Origin: Pelomonas sp. BJYL3 | GTDB lineage: Bacteria > Pseudomonadota > Gammaproteobacteria > Burkholderiales > Burkholderiaceae_C | Length of the DNA stretch: 64,000 bases | Direction of reading: 5' to 3' | NCBI RefSeq assembly: GCF_027257975.1 | Contig: NZ_JANZKX010000003.1 | Location: 620,001-684,000 of the forward strand | Shown here: piece after piece, positions 18,121-26,206 of the stretch | How positions within the stretch are numbered: the first letter of the stretch is position 1 | Layout of the letters: each line of letters begins with the position of its first letter | Made by a program: the position numbers and the translations under genes | Notes under the pieces: generated by a model | The model's database searches: none | What the model saw: the letters and a program-made list of their open reading frames with translations, nothing else | What the model was told of the DNA's origin: nothing

Positions 18121-18957
18121 TTAACTAATTTCTTGGGTACGCCGACGTTTTGATCGAGCCACCAGAACACTGGCCACGGTGACGCAGATCGCCACGACGA
18201 CGATGGTCACGCTGGCCACGGCATTCACGCTGGGATTGAGGCCGAGGCGGGCGCGGGAGAAGATGACGAGTGGCAAGGTCGTGGCGCCCGGCCCGGACAG
18301 GAATGCCGAGGTCACCACGTCATCCAGTGACAGGCTGAAGGTGAGCAACCAGGCCGCGCCCAGTGATTGGCTGATCATGGGCAGCGTGACCAGGCGAAAC
18401 ACATTCCAGGGGCGCGCCCCGAGATCCATCGCTGCTTCCTCGAGCTGCGGATTCAACGATTGCAAGCGGGCTGAGATCACGACCGCCGCATAGGCGAGCC
18501 CGAGCACGACGTGCCCGATCAGGATGGTGAGAAAGCCGCGCTCGAGGAAACCGAAGGAGGACTGGATCGCCACCAGCATCAGGAGCAGGGACAGCCCCAG
18601 AATCACCTCGGGCATCACGAGCGGCGCGTTCACCATGCCGGTGAAGAAGGTCCTGCCGGAGAAGCGCTTGTACTTGACCAGGGTGAACGCGGCCATCGTG
18701 CCCAGCATCACCGACAGTGTGGCGGACCAGAACGCGATCTTGAGGGACAGCCACAGCGCGCCCAGAAGCTCCTTGTCCCGGGCCAGCTTGCCGTAGAACT
18801 CCAGCGTGAAGCCGCCCCATACGTCGGGCATCGGCGACTTGTTGAAGGAGTACACGATCAGCGTGAACATGGGGAGGTACAGGAACAGCAGCCCCCCGGC
18901 CAGCCAGCTCTTGCCCAATGCCGCCGTTGCGCGACGACCTTGAAATGCCCGGATCAT
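18121..18957 (-). CDS. potI: Polyamine ABC transporter permease
   Basis: Inner-membrane permease of 278 aa with about six hydrophobic helices and the binding-protein-dependent transport loop (EEAAMDLGARPWNVFRLVTLP) that contacts the ATPase; the loop is given here as EEAAMDLGARPW. It overlaps potH by 4 nt. Order and sequence match the PotI/PotC subunit of putrescine/spermidine importers. It works with PotH, PotG and PotF encoded just upstream. Confidence 0.92.
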   Translation of the reverse strand: MIRAFQGRRATAALGKSWLAGGLLFLYLPMFTLIVYSFNKSPMPDVWGGFTLEFYGKLARDKELLGALWLSLKIAFWSATLSVMLGTMAAFTLVKYKRFSGRTFFTGMVNAPLVMPEVILGLSLLLMLVAIQSSFGFLERGFLTILIGHVVLGLAYAAVVISARLQSLNPQLEEAAMDLGARPWNVFRLVTLPMISQSLGAAWLLTFSLSLDDVVTSAFLSGPGATTLPLVIFSRARLGLNPSVNAVASVTIVVVAICVTVASVLVARSKRRRTQEIS

Positions 18958-19874
18958 GACTTCAGCTCCTGCGCCTGCATCTGGTACTTGTTGAAGACCG
19001 CCAGGGGCACGACGATGAGCAGTACCAGCACCACGGCCACGGACGAGGCCATGGGCCAGTCGTTGTTGGTGAAGAACTCATCCCAGATCACCCGGGCGAT
19101 CATCAGCGTCTGCGGTCCGCCCAGCAGCTCGGGGATGACGTACTCGCCGATGCTCGGGATGAACACGAGCATCGAGCCCGCGACGATGCCGGCACGTGAT
19201 AGCGGCACGGTCACCTTCCAGAACGTCAGCCACGGCGTGGCCCCGAGGTCGGCAGCCGCCTCGAGCAATCGCAAGTCCAACTTCGCCAGGTTCGAGTAGA
19301 GCGGCAGGATCATGAAGGGCAGGTAGGTGTAAGTCATGCCCACCACCAGCGAGAACGGCGTGTGCAGATAGACCCCCGGCGCACTGATCAGCCCCAGCGC
19401 CAGCAGCAGCGTGTCGACATGGAGCGAGGTGAGCACGCTGGCCAGCCAGCCGCGCTCATCAAGCAGCCCCTTCCAGGCGTACACGCGCAAGAGGAACGAG
19501 GTCCAGAACGGCAGCATCACCATCATCAGCAGCGCGGGCTGCAGCGTCGGCCGCGAGCGCGCCATGAAGTAGGAGAAGGGATAGCCGATCAGGAGGCAGC
19601 ACACCGTCGTGATCGCGGCGTACTTCAGGCTCGAGACATAGGCCATGAAGTACCAGCCATCCGTGGCGATGAAGGCGTAGTTGGCATACTTCGCCACCAG
19701 CCGGATGGCGCCGTCGGACACCGTGACGATGTCATGGACGGTCACGAGGCCCATCTCGGAGAACGAGTACTTCAGGACGATCAGGAACGGGGCGAAGAAG
19801 AAGACCAGCAACCAGGCATAGGGGATGCCAATCACGGCCGTGCGGCCGCGCGGAAGAAAGCGTTTCATGGTCAT
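18954..19874 (-). CDS. potH: Polyamine ABC transporter permease
   Basis: Inner-membrane permease of 306 aa. It starts with a hydrophobic helix (YAWLLVFFFAPFLIVLKYSF) and carries the coupling loop LEAAADLGATPWLTFWKVT near residue 220. It overlaps potG at its start and potI at its end, by 4 nt each. It forms the heterodimeric channel with PotI in a PotFGHI-type importer; the substrate is probably putrescine, by homology. Confidence 0.92.
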   Translation of the reverse strand: MTMKRFLPRGRTAVIGIPYAWLLVFFFAPFLIVLKYSFSEMGLVTVHDIVTVSDGAIRLVAKYANYAFIATDGWYFMAYVSSLKYAAITTVCCLLIGYPFSYFMARSRPTLQPALLMMVMLPFWTSFLLRVYAWKGLLDERGWLASVLTSLHVDTLLLALGLISAPGVYLHTPFSLVVGMTYTYLPFMILPLYSNLAKLDLRLLEAAADLGATPWLTFWKVTVPLSRAGIVAGSMLVFIPSIGEYVIPELLGGPQTLMIARVIWDEFFTNNDWPMASSVAVVLVLLIVVPLAVFNKYQMQAQELKS

Positions 19875-20962
19875 TGGGTCAGCACAACCTGGGTCGTCGT
19901 CGACCAGTTCGCCCAGACGGCGTCACCCTGGCTGAACTGCTCGGCATAGCGTTCGTGATTGGCCTGACTGACGGCGATCACTTGGCCACTGCCGAGCTTG
20001 ATGCGGTAGAGGGTGACGCTGCCAAAGTAGGACATCGACTCCACGCGGCCATAGGCATAGTTGAAGTCATCCACCGGGGCCTGAGCCGAGAGCTGGATCT
20101 TCTCGGGACGCACCGCCACCCAGACGGCCATGCCCTGCGTGCCCGTGATGCCGTGCCCGACATAGTGGCGGCAGTCCGCGCAGTCGATGATCACGTGATC
20201 CGCCTCGTCAACAGCCACCGTGCCCTGCATGAGGTTCACATTGCCGATGAAGTCCGCCACGAAGCGGCTGGAGGGGGTCTCGTAGATTTCCTCCGGTGCA
20301 CCGACTTGCAGCAGGCGCCCCTCGCTCATCACCGCGATGCGCGACGCCAGCGTCATGGCTTCCTCCTGATCATGCGTGACCATGACGCAGGTGACGCCGA
20401 CCTGCCGGATGATGTTGGCCAGCTCGATCTGTGTCTGCTCGCGCAGCTTCTTGTCGAGCGCCCCGAGCGGCTCGTCGAGCAGCAGCAACTGCGGCTGCTT
20501 GGCCAGGCTGCGTGCCAAGGCCACCCGCTGCTGCTGGCCGCCGGAGAGCTGGTGCGGCTTGCGCTTTGCGAACTTTCCCAGCTGGACCAGACGCAGCATG
20601 GCATCCACTCGCTCGGCGACCTGGTCCCGTGGCAAGCCATCGCGTCGCAGCCCGAAGGCAATGTTGTCCCACACGGTCAGGTGGGGAAACAAAGCGTACG
20701 ACTGGAACATCATGTTCAGCGGCCGCTGGTAGGGCGGCATGCCACTCAGTTCCACGCCGTTGAGCGTGATGCTGCCGGCGCTGAGCGTCTCGAAGCCGGC
20801 CAGCATGCGCAGCAGCGTCGTCTTGCCGCATCCCGAAGAGCCCAGCAGGGCGAAGATCTCGCCCTTCGCGATGTCCAGCGAAACGTTGTCCACGGCCGTG
20901 TACGGGCCGAACTTCTTCGTGACGTCCTTGATGCGAAGGAAGCCCGCGTTCTCATGCGCCAT
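19871..20962 (-). CDS. potG: Polyamine ABC transporter ATP-binding protein
   Basis: ATPase subunit of 363 aa. Walker A GSSGCGKT is at 41-48, the ABC signature LSGGQQQ at 139-145 and Walker B LLLLDEP at 159-165, with a switch His in [10 protein letters not shown]. The C-terminal third is a TOBE-type regulatory domain. It starts 12 nt after potF and overlaps potH by 4 nt. It energises import by the PotH/PotI channel. Confidence 0.94.
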   Translation of the reverse strand: MAHENAGFLRIKDVTKKFGPYTAVDNVSLDIAKGEIFALLGSSGCGKTTLLRMLAGFETLSAGSITLNGVELSGMPPYQRPLNMMFQSYALFPHLTVWDNIAFGLRRDGLPRDQVAERVDAMLRLVQLGKFAKRKPHQLSGGQQQRVALARSLAKQPQLLLLDEPLGALDKKLREQTQIELANIIRQVGVTCVMVTHDQEEAMTLASRIAVMSEGRLLQVGAPEEIYETPSSRFVADFIGNVNLMQGTVAVDEADHVIIDCADCRHYVGHGITGTQGMAVWVAVRPEKIQLSAQAPVDDFNYAYGRVESMSYFGSVTLYRIKLGSGQVIAVSQANHERYAEQFSQGDAVWANWSTTTQVVLTQ

Positions 20963-20974
20963 GACCCCGGCTCC

Positions 20975-22090
20975 TCACAGACCGGTCTTGAACACCGAAT
21001 AGACGCGGTTCTGCTGTCGCCGGTTCTCGTTGCTCAAGGTGCCGGCGGTGCTCTTCATCCGGGCCAGGTTCTCTTCCGACAAGAACACGGTCGGGTTGTT
21101 CGCCACGTCAGGAACGACGAACTTCTTGGATACCGCGGTGGTGGGATTGGCGTAGAAGACCTTGTTCGTCAGCGACGCGCTGATCTCAGGACGAAGGATG
21201 AAGTTGATCCACTTGAGCGCATTCTCGGGATGCGGCGCATCCGCGGGAATCGCCATGGTGTCGAACCACAGAGGCCCGCCGGTCTTGGGGATCAGCGCCT
21301 CGATCTTCTGGCCCGTCTTGCCGTCGATCGCACGCTGCCGCGCGATGTTGATGTCGCCGGACCAGCCGACCGACACGCACAAGGAGCCGCTCGCCAGGTC
21401 GTTGATGTAGCCCGAGGAGCTGAACAGCGTCACGTAGGGACGGATCGACTTCAGCAGGGCAGTCGCCGCCGCGTAGTCAGCCGGCGTCTTGTTCGCGCCG
21501 TCCCGGCCCAGGTACTGCAGCGCCACGACGACCACCTCGTCGGCGGAGTCGAGGAAGGACACGCCGCAGGACTTCAGCTTGCTGATGTACTCCGGCTTCA
21601 TGACGAGATCCCACACGTTCTCAGGGAGCGGTCCTCCCAGCGCAGCCTTCACCTTGTCGACGTTGATGCCGACCGTCGTGTAGCCCCACAACCAGGTGAC
21701 CAGGAACTTGTTGCCAGGATCCACCTTGGAGAGCCGCTCATTGATGCTCGGGTCGATGTTCTTGAGGTTCGGGATCTTCGACTTGTCCAGTTCCTGCAGC
21801 AGCCCGCCAAGGATCTGCAGGCCGGCCCAGTTCGATCCGGGTACCACCACGTCATAGCCCGTCCGGCCAGCCACGAGCTTGGCATGCAGGATCTCGTTGT
21901 TGTCGAAGACGTCGTAGCGGACCTTGATGCCCGTCTCCTTCTCGAACTTCTGGATGGTCTCCTCGGAGATGTAGTCCGACCAGTTGTAGACGTTCAGGAC
22001 CTTTTCTTCTTCCGCGTGTGCAGCGCCTCCGGCGGCGAAGAGCAGAGCGCCAAGAAGCGTCAGGGCACAGCGGGCTGGCGAGAGTTTCAT
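20975..22090 (-). CDS. potF: Periplasmic putrescine/polyamine-binding protein
   Basis: Substrate-binding protein of 371 aa with a clear signal peptide (MKLSPARCALTLLGALLFAA, cleaved near AHA). The mature start has VLNVYNWSDYISEETI, and the ligand pocket shows the family residues in YNWSDY and GSNWAGLQ. It heads the potFGHI run. In the family these residues bind putrescine or spermidine amines; which is preferred here cannot be read from the sequence. The promoter must lie in the 499-nt region upstream, which carries short tandem repeats. Confidence 0.93.
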   Translation of the reverse strand: MKLSPARCALTLLGALLFAAGGAAHAEEEKVLNVYNWSDYISEETIQKFEKETGIKVRYDVFDNNEILHAKLVAGRTGYDVVVPGSNWAGLQILGGLLQELDKSKIPNLKNIDPSINERLSKVDPGNKFLVTWLWGYTTVGINVDKVKAALGGPLPENVWDLVMKPEYISKLKSCGVSFLDSADEVVVVALQYLGRDGANKTPADYAAATALLKSIRPYVTLFSSSGYINDLASGSLCVSVGWSGDINIARQRAIDGKTGQKIEALIPKTGGPLWFDTMAIPADAPHPENALKWINFILRPEISASLTNKVFYANPTTAVSKKFVVPDVANNPTVFLSEENLARMKSTAGTLSNENRRQQNRVYSVFKTGL

Positions 22091-22589
22091 CAGGGGATCT
22101 CCGTAATGTCGAGCGTTGGGGAGGGCAGGATTGAGAGAAGTGATCGGCCCTTGCTGCTGCCTGGCTCCGGCGTTCGAGGGGACAGCGGCGCCAACGTTAC
22201 GGGGGGGCGTCTGCCTTGTATGTCAGCCCGCGGGAGGACAGACGTCACCGCGTCGATCCAACGGAGCGCGTTGCCCGTTGCCAGGCAGATGCAAGCTGCC
22301 GGCGCACGCACCGCGCGTGGGCATCAGCGGTGCTGAGCCGGTGCTTGCATGCATGCTTCAGGTGCATGCGGCAGGTGTATGCAGCAGGTGCACACGGACG
22401 GCACAAGCGACAGGGGCATGGGGTGGTCGCACGCGGCAAGCGCGCCCGGCAACAAGACCCCAGGCCTGCGCTCCGCCGGTGTGGGCGTGTGTACCGCGGT
22501 GCAGTTGTGCGAACGCCTCGCCTGGTGCGCTGCGGCGCAGGGATGGAGAGGGTGAGTGGCGGGTAGGCGCGCTTGCGGCGCCCTGGGCG
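22091..22589. promoter_or_regulatory. Intergenic region upstream of potF (499 nt)
   Basis: No gene could be supported. The region separates the histidine kinase gene from potF, and both are on the minus strand. It should contain the potF operon promoter. Its most notable content is the cluster of tandem repeats at 22359-22397. Confidence 0.5.
22359..22397. repeat. Three imperfect 13-bp tandem repeats upstream of potF
   Basis: Three adjacent units: CAGGTGCATGCGG, CAGGTGTATGCAG and CAGGTGCACACGG. They share CAGGTG and a similar tail and directly abut at a 13-bp period. A palindromic GCATGCATGC stretch lies just to the left, near 22347. They lie about 270-310 bp upstream of the potF ATG and could be an operator array, for example for the adjacent two-component regulator. 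Confidence 0.6.
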
Positions 22590-23678
22590 TCAGTCGGTCG
22601 AGCGGGCCGCGTCTGGAGATGCAATCGGCCAGCGGATCGAGAAGCTCGTTCCACCGGCTTCGTTCGCCGTGCAGCGGGCGTCGCCGCCGTGGGCCATCGC
22701 GATGGCCTTCACGACAGACAGTCCGAGCCCGTTGCCGCCAGCGATCTTGGCGCTGACACTGTCGGCCTGCCAAAACGCCTGGAAGACCTGCTGCATGGCG
22801 GCGTCGGGCAGGCCGGGGCCAGCGTCGTTCACTCGCAGGACGTTGTCTTCCCCCTCGCGGGCGAAGCAAACCCAGAGCTCACCGGCCGTGGCGTACTTCA
22901 GAGCGTTGTCCAGCAAGGCCACCAGCGCCTGGCGGATGCGCAGCGGGTCGCAGCGCACTGGCATCGCCTCCACCAGGATTCGCAGACGCAGCCCTGCCTT
23001 TTGCAGCATGGGCTCGTAGATATCGCCCACCGTCCGGATCTCTTGCTCGAGGTTGACACTGCGAAGGTCCAGTCGCAGCTGATGGGACTCAAACAGACTC
23101 AGCAGGCGCAAGTCCTCGATCAGGCGGGACAGCCCGTCGACCTGCGTCAACAGCTTGCGCAGCGCCTCTTCCGTCGGAGGAAAGACGCCATCGGCAAAGC
23201 CCAACAGGCGCCCGCGCAGGATGGTCACCGGCGTGCGAAGCTCGTGGGCGATGGCCGCATTCCACTGAGCTCGTTCATTCACAGCGCGCTGCAGCTTTTC
23301 TGCCATCTGGTTGAAGTCCTGAACCAGCGCAGACGCCTCGCCCAGCGGCGCCTCAGTGGCCTGAGCCCGGGCGTCAAGGTCGCCTGCCGCCACACGGCGA
23401 ATGCCGGTGGCCACGCTGTTCAACGGCTCCACCAGGCGACGGGCGATCCGCGTGGAAAAGTAGAGCGACACCAGCACAGCCACCAGCCCCAGCACCAGGA
23501 AGAGCAGGAAGTCTGGCAGGGTCGGCAGGTCCGATTCGCAGTCGAACAGCGTGGGCCAGTACTTGCCCGCCAGGTAGTAGATGGCGTAGCAGAGAATGAA
23601 GATCACCGCATGGACCAGCAGGACCGTGCTGGCCACCGCGCTGGCGATCTTTCGCCCCAGGCCGTAGCTCAGGTTCAT
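22590..23678 (-). CDS. Sensor histidine kinase
   Basis: Membrane kinase of 362 aa. Two transmembrane segments (about 12-37 and 57-75) flank a periplasmic stretch of only about 20 residues. A HAMP linker (STRIARRLVEPLNSVATGIR) follows, then the dimerisation domain with phospho-accepting H145 in AAIAHELRTP. The ATPase domain has DNALKYA, NDAGPGLP and GGNGLGLSVVKAIA. The ATG overlaps the response-regulator stop by 4 nt. The tiny periplasmic part suggests that the signal is sensed in the membrane, by the cytoplasmic parts or by a partner protein. The position beside the polyamine genes makes their control a reasonable but unproven role. Confidence 0.9.
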   Translation of the reverse strand: MNLSYGLGRKIASAVASTVLLVHAVIFILCYAIYYLAGKYWPTLFDCESDLPTLPDFLLFLVLGLVAVLVSLYFSTRIARRLVEPLNSVATGIRRVAAGDLDARAQATEAPLGEASALVQDFNQMAEKLQRAVNERAQWNAAIAHELRTPVTILRGRLLGFADGVFPPTEEALRKLLTQVDGLSRLIEDLRLLSLFESHQLRLDLRSVNLEQEIRTVGDIYEPMLQKAGLRLRILVEAMPVRCDPLRIRQALVALLDNALKYATAGELWVCFAREGEDNVLRVNDAGPGLPDAAMQQVFQAFWQADSVSAKIAGGNGLGLSVVKAIAMAHGGDARCTANEAGGTSFSIRWPIASPDAARSTD

Positions 23679-24388
23679 CGACGCTCCAGACAGTAGCCAA
23701 CGCCTCGGACGCCGGCGGGCATGCCCTCCAGCCCCAGCTGCTCGATCTTCTTGCGCAGCTTGCTCATGTGGCTGTCGATCGTGCGCTCCTGCGTGTCACC
23801 CTCGGGCAGGCAGGCATCCATGAGTTCGGCACGGCTGAAGACACGCGTCGGCACCTGCGCCAGCACCTGGAGCAGCCGGAACTCTGTCACCGTGAGCACC
23901 AGCGGGCGGCGCTCCCCCTGCACATGCAGCCAAGCGCTGTGGCTCTGACGGTCCAGCTCCAAGGGCCCAGCCTTCAGCACGGCGGGGGACAAGTCCACGG
24001 ACGCCACCAGCGTTCGACGGAGCACCGCCCGGACGCGGGCCACGACCTCCGAAGGGTTGAAGGGCTTGACGATGTAGTCGTCCGCCCCGATGCGCAGCGC
24101 GGAGATCTTGTCCACATCGCCCTCCAAAGCGGTCAGCATGATGACGGGCGTCCCGCCCCGCTGCCGCAAGGCAGAGAGGACCTCCCACCCGTCCATGACC
24201 GGCATCTGCACGTCCAGCAGCACCAGGTCCGGATTGAGCGCCAAGTGGAGCTGCAGCGCCTCCCTGCCATCGCGCGCCCAGGCCGTGCGCAGCCCCTCCC
24301 GCTGAAGGTAGGCGCCCACGATGTCGGCGATCTCGGACTCGTCCTCCACGACAAGGACCAGCGCCGAACCCGAACTCTTGGCATGCAT
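23675..24388 (-). CDS. OmpR/PhoB-family response regulator
   Basis: DNA-binding response regulator of 237 aa. The receiver has acidic residues E15/D16, phospho-acceptor D59 in LVLLDVQMP, and K108 in DDYIVKPF. A C-terminal winged helix carries LTVTEFRLLQVLAQ and the recognition-helix region ERTIDSHMSKLRKKIEQLG. The frame is open for 58 more codons upstream, but MHAKSSGSALVLVVEDE gives the normal N-terminus. It precedes its kinase with a 4-nt overlap and is divergent from the lipoprotein amine oxidase gene. Confidence 0.92.
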   Translation of the reverse strand: MHAKSSGSALVLVVEDESEIADIVGAYLQREGLRTAWARDGREALQLHLALNPDLVLLDVQMPVMDGWEVLSALRQRGGTPVIMLTALEGDVDKISALRIGADDYIVKPFNPSEVVARVRAVLRRTLVASVDLSPAVLKAGPLELDRQSHSAWLHVQGERRPLVLTVTEFRLLQVLAQVPTRVFSRAELMDACLPEGDTQERTIDSHMSKLRKKIEQLGLEGMPAGVRGVGYCLERR

Positions 24389-24605
24389 ACGGAACCCTTT
24401 TTTGTGTTTTGTTGCACTCGATTCTGAGGGCAACAGGCCCGCTCCACACAACCTCCACCGTTCCTCATCCTTGCATCCACGCCGGCCTTCGACACTTCCG
24501 CCAAGCAGCCGACAGGCTCGGGCAAGACAGGCCAACGACTGGGCCCACCGTCCGGCTGGCACGCCTGCGTGGAGTCAGGTGGCCCTCCAGCAAACAGAGC
24601 AAGAC

Positions 24606-26060
24606 ATGCAACGACGACACTTCTTCACTTTGACGGGAACCCTGGCCTTGGCAGGCTGCGGCGGCGGCTCCGACGGAGCGGATGCCCCCATGACTCCGTC
24701 GCCGACTCCATCGCCGGCACCGGCGCCCAGCCCCACGCCGAGCCCGCCGCCGACGCCCACACCGGGCCCTGCGCCGAGCGCGCAAGCGGTCTTGGTGATC
24801 GGTGCTGGCATGGCTGGCCTTGCTGCCGCACGCCGCCTGCGCGATGCGGGTCGAGAGGTGGTCGTCCTGGAGGCTCGGCAGCGCCTAGGCGGGCGGCTGT
24901 TCACATCCACCCAATGGGCGGATGCCCCGCTGGATGTGGGCGCCACGTGGATCCACGGGGATGGCCCAGGCAACCCGATCTCCGACTTGGCACGTCGGGC
25001 CGGGGCTCGCCTGGCCCAGACCAGCTTCGGCCGGGACCAGGCCTTCGAGGCCGACGGTCGCCGGCTTGACGCTGCGGGTGCAGCGCAACTCGACAGCCTG
25101 CGCGCCAGCATTCGCAAGGCCATCAGCGACTACCAACGCTCGGAGAGTGACACCACCTTGCGCGACGCCGTCTATCGCGGGCTCGGCTACAACGAGCGCA
25201 GCGCGCTGGAGCAGCAGCGCATCGACTACCTGATCAACACGACCTATGAGCACGAGTACAGCGGTGACGCCAGCCAGCTGTCGGCTCTCTGGTTTGACAG
25301 CGACAGCCGCTACGAAGGTGTCGAGAGCTTGTTTCTCGATGGCTACCGCGTGCTGATCGACTTCCTGGCCAAGGACCTCGACGTTCGACTCGGACAAGTT
25401 GTGCAGAGCGTCCGCCACAACGAGCAGGGCGTGACCGTCCAGACCAGCCAGGGCAGCTTCTCCGGCGCGGCGGTGGTGGTGACGCTGCCGCTGGGTGTGC
25501 TGCAGTCCGGGCAGGTGAGCTTCGATCCCCCACTGCCAGCACGCAAAGCCCAAGCCATCGACAAGCTGGGCATGGGCGTCCTGAACAAGTGCTTCCTGCG
25601 CTTCCCCACGGCCTTCTGGGACACCAAGACGGACTGGCTCAACTACATCCCGAGTGCTGAGCGCAATGGCCAGTGGGCCGAGTGGGTGAGCCTTGCACGG
25701 CCGACCGGCCAACCGATCCTGCTCGGTTTCAACGCCGCCGCCGTCGGGCAGGCCATGGAGGCGTGGTCAGACCAGGACATCGTCGCCAGTGCCATGCGCA
25801 CGCTGCGCACGATGTTCGGCGCGGGCATTCCCGATCCGGTCAGCTGGCAAATCTCGCGCTGGGCCTCAGACCCCTTCGCACGTGGCGCGTACTCCTTCAA
25901 CAAGCTCGGCTCGGCGCCCGGCATGCGCGAGGATCTCGCGGCGGCTGTGGGTCGCTCCTTGTACTTCGCAGGCGAGGCAACGGATCCACGCTACTTCCAG
26001 TCGGTGCATGGAGCCTATCTGTCCGGGCAACGCGCGGCAGCAGAGGTACTCGCCCGCTAG
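24606..26060 (+). CDS. Lipoprotein flavin monoamine oxidase with proline-rich tether (amine oxidase B)
   Basis: Flavin amine oxidase of 484 aa with unusual targeting. It begins MQRRHFFTLTGTLALAGC: a twin-arginine motif RRHFF plus a lipobox ending at C18, so a Tat-exported lipoprotein is predicted. Residues about 29-60 form a Pro/Thr/Ser/Ala-rich tether made of PTPSP-like units. The enzyme domain follows with GAGMAG, GGRLFTST, DVGATWIHGDGPGNP and, at the C-terminus, FAGEATDPRYFQSVHGAYLS. It would be anchored to a membrane with the catalytic domain held off the surface. It stands next to a paralogue (26207-27670) and opposite the two-component genes. Substrate unknown. Confidence 0.88.
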   Translation: MQRRHFFTLTGTLALAGCGGGSDGADAPMTPSPTPSPAPAPSPTPSPPPTPTPGPAPSAQAVLVIGAGMAGLAAARRLRDAGREVVVLEARQRLGGRLFTSTQWADAPLDVGATWIHGDGPGNPISDLARRAGARLAQTSFGRDQAFEADGRRLDAAGAAQLDSLRASIRKAISDYQRSESDTTLRDAVYRGLGYNERSALEQQRIDYLINTTYEHEYSGDASQLSALWFDSDSRYEGVESLFLDGYRVLIDFLAKDLDVRLGQVVQSVRHNEQGVTVQTSQGSFSGAAVVVTLPLGVLQSGQVSFDPPLPARKAQAIDKLGMGVLNKCFLRFPTAFWDTKTDWLNYIPSAERNGQWAEWVSLARPTGQPILLGFNAAAVGQAMEAWSDQDIVASAMRTLRTMFGAGIPDPVSWQISRWASDPFARGAYSFNKLGSAPGMREDLAAAVGRSLYFAGEATDPRYFQSVHGAYLSGQRAAAEVLAR

Positions 26061-26206
26061 CGCACCCCAGCCCAATTTCCGGGACACGGCCTGGCCATAG
26101 CCTTGACGGCGCCTGCGCTCATTCGTCTACTGACCGAGCCCGTGTCCAGGTCGGGGCCGCTCCCGCTCGGGGCTTGAGGCCCTCGATTCGAATGAAAGGT
26201 TGAGCA

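Noticed and set aside
19874-22336. 820-codon plus-strand open frame
   Set aside because: Antisense to potG and potF, which are clearly coding; its translation shows no domain and is rich in Arg, Gly and Val.
23675-24562. 58-residue N-terminal extension of the response regulator
   Set aside because: It has no receiver-like or signal features; the receiver begins at the Met at 24388, as in the family.
24690-24790. Short-repeat or CRISPR-like array
   Set aside because: The repeated CCG/ACG-rich words are codons of the proline-rich tether of the lipoprotein oxidase, with no spacers of regular length.
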